Below the pieces are notes generated by a model. It was not told the origin of the DNA and did not search any database. It worked only from the letters and a program-made list of their open reading frames with translations. Below, piece by piece: positions 48,757-59,100 of a stretch of 64,000 bases of DNA (within the stretch, counting starts at the first letter, position 1; each line of letters opens with the position of its first letter). Both the position numbers and the translations under genes were made by a program. This DNA comes from Candidatus Paraprochloron terpiosi LD05 (GTDB lineage Bacteria; Cyanobacteriota; Cyanobacteriia; Cyanobacteriales; Prochloraceae). The stretch spans positions 3,503,422 to 3,567,421 of the forward strand of contig CP073341.1 of the NCBI GenBank assembly GCA_018141785.1, in the 5' to 3' direction.

Positions 48757-49095
48757 ATGCAACAGACTCGTCTCAATAATATTTTCAACTCCGTTGTTCA
48801 AAGACTAGGGCTATTTTTTGGCAATCCTTGGCGACGTCTTTCTTTGATTATAATTAGCTTCCTGCTAGGTTTTTTTCTCGGTCTGGCAATTTCTACTACC
48901 GCAGGACAAACTGGTTATTGGGATATAACCATGGCAGCAATATTACTGCTGTTTACTGAGTTAATGAGTCAATTTGTTTACAGTCGCCAGGGTAACGTTG
49001 GGAAGAGAAGAACGCTTTGGCTCCAGGTTATTAATGTTTGCAAAATTGGTATGGTATACAGTTTGTATGTCGCAGCATTAACATTAGGTTCTTGA
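48757..49095 (+). CDS. ycf20: Ycf20-like protein (DUF565)
   Basis: This encodes 112 residues: RLNNIFNSVVQRLGLFFGNP, then WRRLSLIIISFLLGFFLGLA and ISTTAGQTGYWDITMAAILL, the diagnostic Ycf20 core, with two or three membrane segments. The family is conserved in cyanobacteria and plastids. Plant homologues have been linked to non-photochemical quenching; the role here is not known. Length is normal. Confidence 0.88.
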   Translation: MQQTRLNNIFNSVVQRLGLFFGNPWRRLSLIIISFLLGFFLGLAISTTAGQTGYWDITMAAILLLFTELMSQFVYSRQGNVGKRRTLWLQVINVCKIGMVYSLYVAALTLGS

Positions 49096-49190
49096 CCAAA
49101 TTAGAGAATATTCTTGATAGATATAGCGCAACGCGGCTGGAAAAGAGTAAAGAAATATTCCATTATCAATAAAGTTTTTTTACTTTATTT

Positions 49191-49208
49191 TTTAACGAAA
49201 TTTAACCT
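49191..49208 (+). promoter_or_regulatory. Candidate Pho box upstream of pstS
   Basis: TTTAACGA and TTTAACCT stand 10 bases apart start to start. Cyanobacterial PhoB/SphR sites are tandem CTTAACCT-like octamers, usually 11 bases apart, so the fit is near but not exact. Position (about 230 bases before the pstS start) and the operon's function support it. Confidence 0.35.
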
Positions 49209-49312
49209 TCAGATTATTTTGTCTTAAAACTAAGAAATTATATTTATTACTTGTGCGATGGGGGCAAAGACTAATATTAAATCCGGTTGCCCATAATAAA
49301 AAAATTAGCAAC

Positions 49313-49365
49313 TGTAGGTTACCCAACATGGTTCGGTGCTGTTGGGTTTCGGCACCTCTCAACCT
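49313..49365. repeat. Intergenic palindromic repeat (TGTAGGTTGGGTT family)
   Basis: TGTAGGTTACCCAAC ... GTTGGGTTTCGGCACCTC then TCAACCTA. Same family as 53259-53340 after pstB: inverted GTTGGGTT / AACCCAAC arms. Lies in the pstS leader. Confidence 0.6.
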
Positions 49366-49438
49366 AAGGCTATGTGATATGGGTAAATCAAAAATGCCTC
49401 CAGAACACAAAAAAATAGAGCGAAAGTTGGAATTACAG

Positions 49439-50413
49439 ATGAATTTGAAGCGCAATATTGGCAAAATAACAGGTGTTGTGGCACTGGTGGCAGCAACCAT
49501 AGGATTAGCTGTACCCGCAGTGCAGTCTCAAAGTAGAACCAGAATCAAAATTGACGGTTCTAGCACTGTCTTCCCCATTACCGAAGCAGTGGCAGAAGAA
49601 TTTCAAAAGGAACAAAGAGGCAGTGTACAAGTAACTGTTGGTATTTCCGGTACTGGCGGCGGTTTCAAGAAGTTTTGCTCCGATAACCCATCGGTTCGGA
49701 CTCACATATCCGATGCTTCTCGACCCATGAAGAAGAAAGAGCAGGACATGTGTAGAGCCCAGGGTATTGAGTATATTGAACTGCCAGTTGCTTATGATGC
49801 TATTACAGTAGTCATTAACCGCAACAATAGCTGGGCTGAAAGCATGACTACGGATGACCTCAAGAAAATGTGGGATTCCTCTGGTCAAGGTAGAATCACT
49901 CGGTGGAGTCAGGTGAATCCCAATTGGCCTAACGAACCTTTAAGACTTTACGGTCCTGGTGCTGACTCGGGAACTTTCGATTATTTCAACGAAGTTATTA
50001 TCGGTAAAGGTAATAGCAGTCGTGGCGATTACACTGCCAGCGAAGATGACAACGTTTTGGTGCAAGGGGTAGCTAAGGATAATACTGCTATTGGCTATTT
50101 TGGTCTTGCATATTACTTAGAAAACAAAGACAAAATTCGGGCTGTTGCTGTTGATGGTGTTTTGCCTTCCCCTTACACCGTTAACAATGGAACCTATAGT
50201 CCTCTGTCTCGACCCATTTACATCTATGTCAATAAAAAAGCAGCAGACGATGTGCCAGCCCTCAAGCGATTCGTGGAGTATTATCTCCAAAATGCCAGGG
50301 AGTATGTAGAGGAAGTTGGCTACGTTTCTCTGTCAGACGCCGATTACCAAAAAGCACTAGACCGTTTCCAAAATCGGGAGACTGGTAGAGTTCCCCTGAG
50401 AGAAGGATTATAA
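49439..50413 (+). CDS. pstS: Phosphate ABC transporter, substrate-binding protein
   Basis: The periplasmic phosphate receptor of the Pst system. ATG at 49439 is chosen because it begins a good signal peptide (MNLKRNIGKITGVVALVAAT, then IGLAVPAVQS); the open frame extends further upstream without sense. The phosphate loop IDGSSTVFPITEAV, GISGTGGGFKKFC and LYGPGADSGTFDYFNE (phosphate-contacting Ser, Gly and Asp) are present. Length 324. The two Cys (about 84 and 106) could form a disulfide. First gene of pstS-pstC-pstA-pstB. Confidence 0.93.
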   Translation: MNLKRNIGKITGVVALVAATIGLAVPAVQSQSRTRIKIDGSSTVFPITEAVAEEFQKEQRGSVQVTVGISGTGGGFKKFCSDNPSVRTHISDASRPMKKKEQDMCRAQGIEYIELPVAYDAITVVINRNNSWAESMTTDDLKKMWDSSGQGRITRWSQVNPNWPNEPLRLYGPGADSGTFDYFNEVIIGKGNSSRGDYTASEDDNVLVQGVAKDNTAIGYFGLAYYLENKDKIRAVAVDGVLPSPYTVNNGTYSPLSRPIYIYVNKKAADDVPALKRFVEYYLQNAREYVEEVGYVSLSDADYQKALDRFQNRETGRVPLREGL

Positions 50414-50454
50414 ATAAAGGTTTGGGTGGGCAATGCCCACCTACTCTCTCTCTT

Positions 50455-50491
50455 CTCTCTCTGCGTCCTCTGCGTCTCTGCGGTTTATTAT
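50455..50491. repeat. Short intergenic repeat (CTCTGCG family) before pstC
   Basis: CTCTGCGTCCTCTGCGTCTC then TGCGGTTTATTATAT, nearly identical to 33841-33874. It ends three bases before the pstC start and so forms its 5' leader. Confidence 0.8.
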
Positions 50492-50493
50492 AT

Positions 50494-51402
50494 ATGACAG
50501 AACAAAAAACACTTCCTTCTAAATTAGTTCGGAATATACGAGAAAAATCCATTGAATTGATTTTATTCCTCGCCGCCTTCTCTTCCGTAGCCACCACAGT
50601 GGCAATTCTCTTTATCCTCATTAAAGAATCCTTAGCATTTTTTACCCAAATTTCCCTGTGGGACTTTCTCACCGATACCCAATGGACTCCCTTATTTGGG
50701 GATGCTCACTACGGTATTTTACCTCTGTTGACGGGAACCCTCATGACTTCCATGGTTGCTCTCACCGTCGCCATTCCCATGGGAACTATAGCAGCAATTT
50801 ATCTGAGTGAATTTGCCTCAAATACCTTGCGGGAAATAGTTAAACCCTGCCTAGAATTACTCGCTGCTATTCCCACTGTAGTTTACGGTTACTTTGCTCT
50901 TTTATTTGTCAGTCCCTTGTTGCAAAAAGTTTTCCCAGAGTTATCCTATTTTAACATGTTGAGCGCCGGATTGGTGATGGGAATTATGATTATTCCCTTT
51001 ATCAGTTCCATTAGCGAAGACGCTATGCGCTCGGTTCCTTTAGGGTTGCGGGAAGGTTCTTATGCTATGGGAGCAACAAGACTACAAACAGCGTTGAAAG
51101 TGGTATTTCCTGCTGGAATTTCTGGCATTAGTGCAGCTTATATTTTAGCCACATCCCGTGCGGTAGGGGAAACCATGATTGTGGCAGTAGCAGCGGGTTT
51201 GCAGCCCAAAATAGTTTGGCATCCATTCCAACAGGGTGCTACTATTACAGCTTATATTGTCCAGGTTAGTTTGGGAGATTTGCCTCACGGAACCATAGAA
51301 TACCAAACCATTTTTGCAGCGGGGCTGACTTTGGTGTTAATGACCTTAGTCCTGAATATCATCGGCCATTTCTTAGCCAAGCACTATCGGGAAATTTATT
51401 AA
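50494..51402 (+). CDS. pstC: Phosphate ABC transporter, permease
   Basis: One of two membrane subunits of the phosphate importer. The 302 residues have six membrane segments, with the first at about 20-45 (IELILFLAAFSSVATTVAIL). The EAA loop for contact with PstB is EDAMRSVPLGLREGSYAMGA (about 180-200). ATG at 50494 is preferred to an upstream reading that lies in the repeat. pstA starts two bases after its stop. Confidence 0.95.
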   Translation: MTEQKTLPSKLVRNIREKSIELILFLAAFSSVATTVAILFILIKESLAFFTQISLWDFLTDTQWTPLFGDAHYGILPLLTGTLMTSMVALTVAIPMGTIAAIYLSEFASNTLREIVKPCLELLAAIPTVVYGYFALLFVSPLLQKVFPELSYFNMLSAGLVMGIMIIPFISSISEDAMRSVPLGLREGSYAMGATRLQTALKVVFPAGISGISAAYILATSRAVGETMIVAVAAGLQPKIVWHPFQQGATITAYIVQVSLGDLPHGTIEYQTIFAAGLTLVLMTLVLNIIGHFLAKHYREIY

Positions 51403-51403
51403 A

Positions 51404-52327
51404 ATGTCGAGTTTAAATTTAGAGGAAATTAGAAGGAATATTAATCGCCGTCAGCAGATTAATAAGATTTTTGCCATTCTTGGCTTGTTGGTGATTTTCG
51501 TCGCCATTTTAACCTTACTGGGGCTAATATTAGAGATGGTAATAGATGGTCATTCTCGCATTTCCCCAGATTTCTTCACCTCTTTTCCGAGTCGGAAACC
51601 GGAAAAAGCAGGGATTCTCGCAGCTTGGGTAGGAACCAGTTTGGTAATGGTGGTAACTGCTGTTGCCGCAGTTCCTCTAGGAGTAGCAGCGGCGATTTAT
51701 TTGGAAGAATATGCCCGGAAAAATTTGCTGGCTGATTTAATTGAAATTAATGTGACAAATTTAGCTGGGGTTCCTTCTATTGTTTACGGTTTGTTGGCTC
51801 TGGGTTTATTTGTCTATCAGTTCAATTTAGGGGAGAGCATTCTCACGGCAGGTTTAACTTTAGCTCTCTTGATTTTACCAGTGGTAATTGTGACCACACG
51901 GGAAGCACTGCGGGCAATTCCCAATAATTTGCGCGAGGCTGCCTATGCTTTAGGAGCTAGTAAATGGCAAATGATTTGGGACCACATTTTGCCTTATTCA
52001 TTTGGGAGTATTCTAACCGGGGCAATTGTCGGTTTGTCCCGAGCCATTGGCGAAACGGCTCCTATTATTACCATTGGTGCTTTAACCTTTATTGCCTTTT
52101 TACCCGATTCTCCTTTGAGAGAAGAATTTCCCTATATCTCCTTTGCATGGCTCCAGGCTCCTTTTACAGTAATGCCCATTCAAATGTTTAATTGGGTATC
52201 TCGCCCCAATGCCGAATTTCATATCAATGCTGCTGCTGCTGGTACAGTTTTGATTGGTATGACTTTGATGATGAACGGCATTGCTATTTATTTACGTTAT
52301 TTGTTCCGAAAAGATATAAAATGGTAA
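51404..52327 (+). CDS. pstA: Phosphate ABC transporter, permease
   Basis: The second membrane subunit of the importer, 307 residues. It has a first membrane segment at 25-50 ([20 protein letters not shown]), [15 protein letters not shown] and the EAA loop [20 protein letters not shown] (about 165-185). It overlaps pstB by seven bases, and pstC ends two bases before it, so the three genes are translated together. Confidence 0.95.
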   Translation: MSSLNLEEIRRNINRRQQINKIFAILGLLVIFVAILTLLGLILEMVIDGHSRISPDFFTSFPSRKPEKAGILAAWVGTSLVMVVTAVAAVPLGVAAAIYLEEYARKNLLADLIEINVTNLAGVPSIVYGLLALGLFVYQFNLGESILTAGLTLALLILPVVIVTTREALRAIPNNLREAAYALGASKWQMIWDHILPYSFGSILTGAIVGLSRAIGETAPIITIGALTFIAFLPDSPLREEFPYISFAWLQAPFTVMPIQMFNWVSRPNAEFHINAAAAGTVLIGMTLMMNGIAIYLRYLFRKDIKW

Positions 52328-53118
52328 ACAATATGGCTGAAGAATTGTCCGATGGAGTTATTTTTAAGCCCAAAGCCGAGGTGAAAAACCTCAATTTTTA
52401 CTATGGCTCTGTTCAGGCGCTGAAAAATATTAATTTAACGGTGCCGGAAAAGCAAGTAACCGCTCTCATTGGACCTTCTGGATGCGGGAAAACAACTTTG
52501 CTCCGTTGTTTTAATCGGATGCACGACCTTTACCCTGGGAATCGGTATGAAGGGCAAATTTTGTTGGAAAGAATTAATATTTTGGCTCCAAAAGTTGACC
52601 CTATCGAAGTGCGGATGCGGATTAGCATGGTATTTCAAAAACCCAATCCCTTTCCCAAGTCAATTTATGAAAATGTAGCTTACGGTTTGCGGGTGCGAGG
52701 GGAAAATAAGCGCAGTTTGCTAGATGGGAAGGTAGAGGAAGCATTGCGGGGGGCAGCTTTATGGAATGAAGTGAAAGACCGCTTGAATGACTTGGCATTG
52801 AATTTATCAGGAGGTCAGCAACAGCGATTGTGCATTGCGAGAGCATTGGTAGTAGATCCGGAAATTGTCTTGTTCGACGAACCCACTTCTGCTTTAGACC
52901 CTATTGCTACTGCTAGTATTGAAGAGTTAATGAGTGACTTGAAGGATAAAGTAACGATTTTGATTGTTACTCATAGTATGCAACAAGCAGCCAGATTTTC
53001 CGACTATACAGCGTTTATGTATTTAGGGGAATTGTTGGAGTTTAATAAAACGGAAACCATGTTTGCTAAACCTTCTCATAAGATGACGGAAGATTATATT
53101 AGCGGTCGTACTGGTTAA
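52321..53118 (+). CDS. pstB: Phosphate ABC transporter, ATPase
   Basis: Cytoplasmic ATPase that powers phosphate import through PstC and PstA. Walker A is GPSGCGKTT (about 51-59), the Q-loop is in [12 protein letters not shown], the ABC signature is LSGGQQQR, Walker B is [14 protein letters not shown] and the switch His is in VTHSM. The start ATG at 52321 overlaps the pstA stop; ATG at 52333 is also possible. Length 265, normal. Confidence 0.96.
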   Translation: MVNNMAEELSDGVIFKPKAEVKNLNFYYGSVQALKNINLTVPEKQVTALIGPSGCGKTTLLRCFNRMHDLYPGNRYEGQILLERINILAPKVDPIEVRMRISMVFQKPNPFPKSIYENVAYGLRVRGENKRSLLDGKVEEALRGAALWNEVKDRLNDLALNLSGGQQQRLCIARALVVDPEIVLFDEPTSALDPIATASIEELMSDLKDKVTILIVTHSMQQAARFSDYTAFMYLGELLEFNKTETMFAKPSHKMTEDYISGRTG

Positions 53119-53497
53119 AAATGTTGGGGATGGGGGGAGGTTGGGATAGCGCAAGGCGTTCGTAGGGTGGGCAATTGGGACAATTATGAAGAGTAAATTG
53201 ATTATTGCGCATGCCTTCAGGAGATTTGTATTTAATGGCGATCGCCTATCGATTAGATTGTAGGTTGGGTTTCGTTGCCTCAACCCAACACCCCAGGAAA
53301 TTTGTGTTGGGTTTCCCTATCGCTCTACCCAACCTACCCATGAATTATATAACGAGAGCGGTGACTCAAACAGTGGGGCGAACTTTGGGAAGACTTTTAT
53401 GACGCTCTGGTGTCGCAGAATCGCCAAGAAGAACCGGAAGTGTCTTGGAATTGAAAGCAGAAATCGATGTATAATCTATAAAGTAATAACTTAATTT
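53119..53497. other. Gap between pstB and glycerate kinase gene
   Basis: No gene I can support. It holds a HIP1 site at 53238, the palindromic repeat at 53259-53340 and a short open frame after it (MNYITRAVTQTVGRTLGRLL, 53341-53403) of unknown meaning. Confidence 0.4.
53259..53340. repeat. Intergenic palindromic repeat, double form
   Basis: TGTAGGTTGGGTTTCGTTGC, CTCAACCCAACA, then TGTTGGGTTTCCC and CTACCCAACCTACCCA. Two nested hairpins with GGTTGGGT / ACCCAACC arms. A smaller copy lies at 49313-49365. It could act as a transcription end behind pstB, but that is inference. Confidence 0.65.
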
Positions 53498-54547
53498 ATG
53501 GTTAAATACGTTAAGTTAATGACAATTTTACAGCGCTGGGGAGAAGGAAAGCGACCACAGAGAGAGGAACTGGAATTATTAGGTACTTCTGAAGGAGTTT
53601 TTGCTATTGGGGCAGAAAATGGGTTGGAGGGAATAGAAAGACGAGCCAATCTCTGGCGCTCTGTCTATCCAGATCTGCTCCAATTGTGCCAGAAGTTGGG
53701 TTTGGGTAAATCAGAGCTAATTTTGACTACGAGCTGGCATTTTTGGTTACCTTTGGGGCTTCAATTAGCTCACTGTAAAGAAAAATTGGGACGAACTTTA
53801 ATCCAAGGTATCTTAGGGGGACAGGGAACGGGCAAAACTACCCTGGCAGCGGCTACAAAATTGATTCTAAAGCATTTGGGTTATTCTTCTATTGGTATTT
53901 CTCTTGACGACCTCTATAAGACCTATAATGACAGAAAAAGGCTGCAAAAGCAAGACCCTCGTTTGATTTGGCGTGGTCCCCCTGGAACCCATGATGTAGA
54001 ATTGGGGGTACAGTTATTAGAGCAGTTGCGTCAAGGTACTTCCAGAGTAGAACCGATTTTCCTGCCTCGTTTTGATAAGTCTGCTTATAATGGGGCTGGG
54101 GAGAGAACTGAACCAGAAGAAATAAATCATCAGGTGGATATTGTCTTGTTTGAGGGTTGGTTTGTGGGGGTACGTCCTCTAGATGAGAAGGCTTTCGATA
54201 TGGCTCCACCTCCCATTATAACGGCTGAAGACCGTTTGTTTGCCCAAGATACCAACGAAAGATTGAAAGAATATTTGCCTCTGTGGGAACTATTAGATAG
54301 GTTGATGGTATTGTACCCAGTGGATTATCGTCTCAGTAAACAGTGGCGCAAGGAAGCAGAACAGAAAGCTATCGCTTCGGGAAAATCGGGGATGACGGAT
54401 ACTGAAATAGAGCGGTTTGTGGAGTATTTTTGGCGCTGTCTTCACCCAGAGTTATTTATCACACCCCTAATTAGTAATCCTAGTTTAGTGAATTTGGTGG
54501 TGGAAATTCAGCCAGATCGCAGTATTGGTAACATGTATTCACCATGA
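53498..54547 (+). CDS. glyK: D-glycerate 3-kinase
   Basis: This kinase makes 3-phosphoglycerate from glycerate, the last step of photorespiration. The 349 residues show a P-loop, GGQGTGKTTLAA (about 106), then GISLDDLYKTYNDRKRLQ, WRGPPGTHDVELG, LPRFDKSAYNGAGERT and VLFEGWFVG, which place it in the plant and cyanobacterial glycerate kinase family. Its 3' end overlaps the next gene by four bases. Confidence 0.88.
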   Translation: MVKYVKLMTILQRWGEGKRPQREELELLGTSEGVFAIGAENGLEGIERRANLWRSVYPDLLQLCQKLGLGKSELILTTSWHFWLPLGLQLAHCKEKLGRTLIQGILGGQGTGKTTLAAATKLILKHLGYSSIGISLDDLYKTYNDRKRLQKQDPRLIWRGPPGTHDVELGVQLLEQLRQGTSRVEPIFLPRFDKSAYNGAGERTEPEEINHQVDIVLFEGWFVGVRPLDEKAFDMAPPPIITAEDRLFAQDTNERLKEYLPLWELLDRLMVLYPVDYRLSKQWRKEAEQKAIASGKSGMTDTEIERFVEYFWRCLHPELFITPLISNPSLVNLVVEIQPDRSIGNMYSP

Positions 54548-54993
54548 ATAAACCTTCACTAATGATACAACCTAAGTTAGCAGCCCTTGACGCAGCCTAT
54601 GGAAAAACCCTCTATGAGGTGTTCTGTGAAAAGGAGATAATTCAACTGAGAGTTAATGTTAAAAGCTTAGCCCTAGATAACCTATTACAGCAATATCAAG
54701 CAACAACTTGGGCTTTAATTACCGCTTCCAACCCCTATTCTGAACCCCTGAGTAAACAGGAAAATAAACTGAGGAATGAAGCCTTGGCAGCAGAACTGAA
54801 ACCTAGATATATAAACCTTTTTAGCGCTGTGGGAAGAGATGAATCTGGAGATTGGTTACCAGAAGAGAGTTTATTTGTGATGGGTATTAATCGAGCTGAT
54901 GCTGTTGAAATTGGCAAGAAATACTCTCAAAATGCTATCCTCTATAGTGAGATAGGAAAACCCCCTGAGTTGTTGTGGCTATTTGATGAATAA
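54544..54993 (+). CDS. DUF3293 domain protein
   Basis: This encodes 149 residues. Residues 55-145 show ATTWALITASNPYSEPLSKQ, the RN in KLRNEALAAEL and AILYSEIGKPPELLWLF, which fit DUF3293. Function is unknown. It overlaps glyK by four bases and cbiD by eight, so the three are an operon. Cytoplasmic, no membrane segment. Confidence 0.75.
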   Translation: MNKPSLMIQPKLAALDAAYGKTLYEVFCEKEIIQLRVNVKSLALDNLLQQYQATTWALITASNPYSEPLSKQENKLRNEALAAELKPRYINLFSAVGRDESGDWLPEESLFVMGINRADAVEIGKKYSQNAILYSEIGKPPELLWLFDE

Positions 54994-56092
54994 ACCTCGT
55001 TCTGGATATACTTTACCTGTTTTTGCCTGTGCTGCCGCTGTTGCTGCTCTTCGGAGTTTGTTGGGCGATCGCTCTGTAGATAAGGTGGAGTTAGATTTAA
55101 TCGAACCCTCTGTAGTTACAGATATTAATATTGAACAGGTTGCCAGAATTAATGAGAAAATGGCTCTGGCTATTACCCGCAGCCAACCAGGGGATAATCT
55201 GGACATAACGAGCAATACCCCCATTTGGGCTTTGGTAGAATGGCGCTCTGAAGGAGAGCAAATTAGGATTGAAGGTGGAGAAGGGATTGGCCGTCAGCTC
55301 AATAATGAGGGGAAGGCTGCTATCTATAGCTATGCTCACAAACTGATGCGCTCTAATTTACAACCCTACCTCACACCAACCATCAAAATTGCAGTGAGGA
55401 TTGTTTTACCAGAGGGCAGGAAACTCGCTCAACGCACTTCTAATGCAGCTTTTGGGGTTGTGGAAGGACTGTCTCTCCTGGGAACTACGGGTATTTCCCA
55501 GCCTTTGAGTGCTCCGGGACAGTTGGCTGAGTTTAGGGAAGAATTGGCTATGAAAGCAAGACAGTTCCCTGATTTGGTTTTTTGTGTCGGCGAAAATGGT
55601 TTAGATTTAGCAGGGAAGTTGCATATTAATCCAGCACGATTGGTGAAAACAGCTAATTGGTTGGGGCCTATGTTGGTTACCGCTGGTTTAGAGGGGGTAA
55701 AGTCTATTCTGCTCTTTGGTTATCACGGCAAGTTGATTAAGTTGGCTGGGGGCATATTTCATACCCACAATCATTTGGCTGACGGGAGGTTGGAAATCCT
55801 CACCGCTCACTGTGCTATGGCTGGTTTACCTACTCCTAGCTTAAAACAGCTATTTGGTTGCGACACTACAGAGGCAGCTTACCAGAAATTGAGGGAACTG
55901 GGGAAGGACTGGGTTTCCCAGGTTTATGGGGCCCTCTCTGCTACTATTGACCGCCGCTGTAACGAATATATTCGCAAACACGGGGAGAGAGAAGTGTTGG
56001 TGGGTTCGGTTTTGTTCTCCAGGAAACGAGAGATTATTCTGGCTAGTGATAATGGCCAAGGATTGCTGGAAAAGTTGGCAATGGGTTGCTAA
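54986..56092 (+). CDS. cbiD: Cobalt-precorrin-5B C1-methyltransferase
   Basis: CbiD methylates C-1 of the corrin ring in the anaerobic (early cobalt) route to cobalamin. ATG at 54986 overlaps the previous gene. It shows RSGYTLPVFACAAAVAALRS, GEGIGRQLNNEGKAAIYSYA, RTSNAAFGVVEGLSLLGTTG and LLFGYHGKLIKLAGGIFHTH, all family features. Length is 368. The product feeds cobalamin enzymes such as MetH (19059). In many cyanobacteria guaA follows directly; here 4.9 kb separates them. Confidence 0.93.
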   Translation: MNKPRSGYTLPVFACAAAVAALRSLLGDRSVDKVELDLIEPSVVTDINIEQVARINEKMALAITRSQPGDNLDITSNTPIWALVEWRSEGEQIRIEGGEGIGRQLNNEGKAAIYSYAHKLMRSNLQPYLTPTIKIAVRIVLPEGRKLAQRTSNAAFGVVEGLSLLGTTGISQPLSAPGQLAEFREELAMKARQFPDLVFCVGENGLDLAGKLHINPARLVKTANWLGPMLVTAGLEGVKSILLFGYHGKLIKLAGGIFHTHNHLADGRLEILTAHCAMAGLPTPSLKQLFGCDTTEAAYQKLRELGKDWVSQVYGALSATIDRRCNEYIRKHGEREVLVGSVLFSRKREIILASDNGQGLLEKLAMGC

Positions 56093-56186
56093 ATTGAAAA
56101 TAGCTTGTTAGAATGTTAATTGAGTGAGCCACATTAACTGCTATACCTAAATCTAGACAAGAAGGCATTAGCATAAAATATACTAA

Positions 56187-59100
56187 AATAGTTATGCTAT
56201 TTTACAAATATTATCCATCAACAACCCCAATGTCGTTGGACTTGAGATTGAAACTTCAGGTATTAAATTCGACATTACTAATTTATATGAAGGTGTATTA
56301 GGAAGCACGAAAACCACTACCTTAGATGATATTCCATTATTTGAAGTAACTTTTGATGCTAATTTTGATTTCTCACCACGTGTTCTAGAACTTAGAACAG
56401 GACCTTCTGGCATTGAGGAGTACAGAGATGGAGATTTTTTAAAAGCCAAAGATACTATCATCCAAGCTTTTCAAGACATTTCCAGAACTGATGCTCCAAA
56501 AACAGTGGGTGCTGTTATCGAAAAATACAATGAGCTATTAGAACTCAAAAAAATCGACCCTAGATATAGGCTAACTGCCAAGAAAGATTTTGCTGACACT
56601 GAATTTTCATTTCATCCTGAGAAGCTAAAATTTTACCCGCAAGGAAATATTAGTATACCTTACGAAGCCATCGGCGATCCTAATTCAAACTTTAAACAAT
56701 TAATATCAATCAAAGATATAAAATCAGGTTATGATTTAATTTTACAGGAAGTGGCAAAATTAGCCAATACAATTGATCCTAGTGGCGCTAACGGTGGCAT
56801 CAAATCTTTGCTTGTACATCTTTGGCTTTAAGAACTGGAGACGTCGGCTGCTACATTTTATAAAGGCAACCTAGATATGGATCCAGAAATAACTATTTTT
56901 TATGATAAAAATCGCACTACTTTTCTTTTTCGGGTTAGTGGAGAGGACGCAGTACTAGGTATCCTCTCAAATCACGAGATCCTCCAACTGAATAACTGGA
57001 TTGCTGACCATGGACTTGAAGGTGCTCTCGAACAATATACCCATGGGCTGAGAAAAGCTTCAGAAAATGTTGTTGAAGAAGGAACACAGACTGTTCTTTC
57101 AATTTCCATTGAACGCCCGAGTTATCAAGAACGTTTTGAATCTGTTTTTCAGGATGCGGTTGATCGGCGTCTAGAAGGGGACAGAGGTCAAAATAGCGAT
57201 TCTAAAGAAGAGAACCTAGCTAAAGAATATAGTCGTCGCCCCATTCGAGAAAAAGATGGTCGCTACTATGTTGTGCTGGAAAATAGATCGAAGAAGGGAT
57301 TAAATGCTGAGTTGATTAGTGGTTCGGCAGCTTGGAACCCTGCTGACCGAGATAATGAGGCAATTTTAAATATTGTGGACGTTCAGTCTTTTGAATCTCA
57401 AATTCCAACAACGTCTATTAGTCGAGGGGAATTATTAACTCAAGTTCTTGTGAAACGCTGGGAAGATGATGAGCCAATTAGTGATGGGTTTATTGATGCT
57501 TTACAAGAGGTTAACGCAGAAGGTGGGATAGAGGGACAACAGATAGTTGATGGGGTGTTAGAACACTATGACTCCTTATCATCATCTCCTGTGGAGCAAG
57601 CCAGTTAAGCTCAGGCGGTGAGAGAAACTCTCAGTTTAGTACCAGAATTGGTCCAAGATACTACTCCTGAAGGTCTGCAAAGACTAGAAGCCGAATTTGG
57701 GATAGATATCACGGCTATCTTGCAAGAGCAAGCCCAGATCCAGGAATCATCACCATTGACAACTATGCCACTGACGGTCTTGTGGACCAAGTTTATCTGG
57801 CTAACGTTAATTACGAGGACATTTTGCCCAGATTTATTGGTTCTGACCTCTATTTAGGGCAAAATAGGATTCCACAGGTCAGAAGCAGTTTAAACGATAC
57901 CTTCAGCGGCTATTTCCTAAATATCCTTGAAAGTGAAGATTCTCCTTCAACTCTTCGGATTAAGGATTGGACCAGGGGTGAAAATTATCGTCATCTTCAG
58001 TTTGTCAGCGCTGATGGAGTCACCTTTGTTCTCAATGAAACCAGTGGAACGGTTATTAGCCAAAATGACTTCACCGTGGTTGGTTTAGACCGCCGCAATG
58101 AAACAAATGACATCTGACGATAGCTGCCAATCAACAAGTAGAAACTTTCCAAGGTTCCCTTAGCCATGCAAATCAAGTCACAGGCAATGATTTAGATAAC
58201 ACAATTTCTGGTGGTTTCCAGGGAGATATACTCAAAGGAGGAGGGGGCAATGACCACCTCTTTGCGGGTGCAGGGCATGATATCCTCTACAGTGGTAGCG
58301 GTGAAGATTATCTGGATGGTGGACCAGGTGACGACATGTTCTACTTAGATGACGACCACAATACTGTCATCGGTAGTGATGGCAATGACACTGTTGACTA
58401 CAGTGAGGGAAACCTGGGTATCCATGTGGATCTCCGGTTGGGGGTTGTTCTGAAAACCAACAATCAGGTGGATTACCTTTTCGGTATTGAAAATGTCATT
58501 GCCCCTAATCAAAATAACGTTTTGATTAGTGCCTCGGATCAGCATAATCGCCTCGTGGGTGGCGATGGAGACGATACCCTGATAGGGGTAGGAGGTAACG
58601 ATACCCTTGTGGGTGGAGGGGGCACTAATGAATACCGTATCATCAGTGATTCCCCAGATGCTCTACTGAGCAATGTGACTATTGATAATCTTTCCTCCAA
58701 TGCAAAGGGCCAGCTACACTTAGATATAGCAGCAAAAGATTTACAAGAACTGATTTTTGAAGGGAAGGATCTGTTACTGCGCACTAGCACTAAAATTGAA
58801 ACTGTCCGATTAATAGACTGGTTTAACGCCAAACTTAATATTGTCACAAAAGATGGTCAGCTTAAGTTACCTATAGTCTTCGATTCTTTCTTCACCACCT
58901 CCTACTCGGACCCCATTTCTGGTAACCTCCTCCTGGGGGCTACAGATCCGGATGGTAACACCCTCACCATCACTGCCATTAATGGCACTGCGCTTGAGAG
59001 AGATACCTCCATCACCCTAGACTCTGGGGCCCAACTGAACCTGAATGCAGATGGGACTTTCACCTACAATCCCAATGGACAATTTGAGGAGCTGGCTTTA

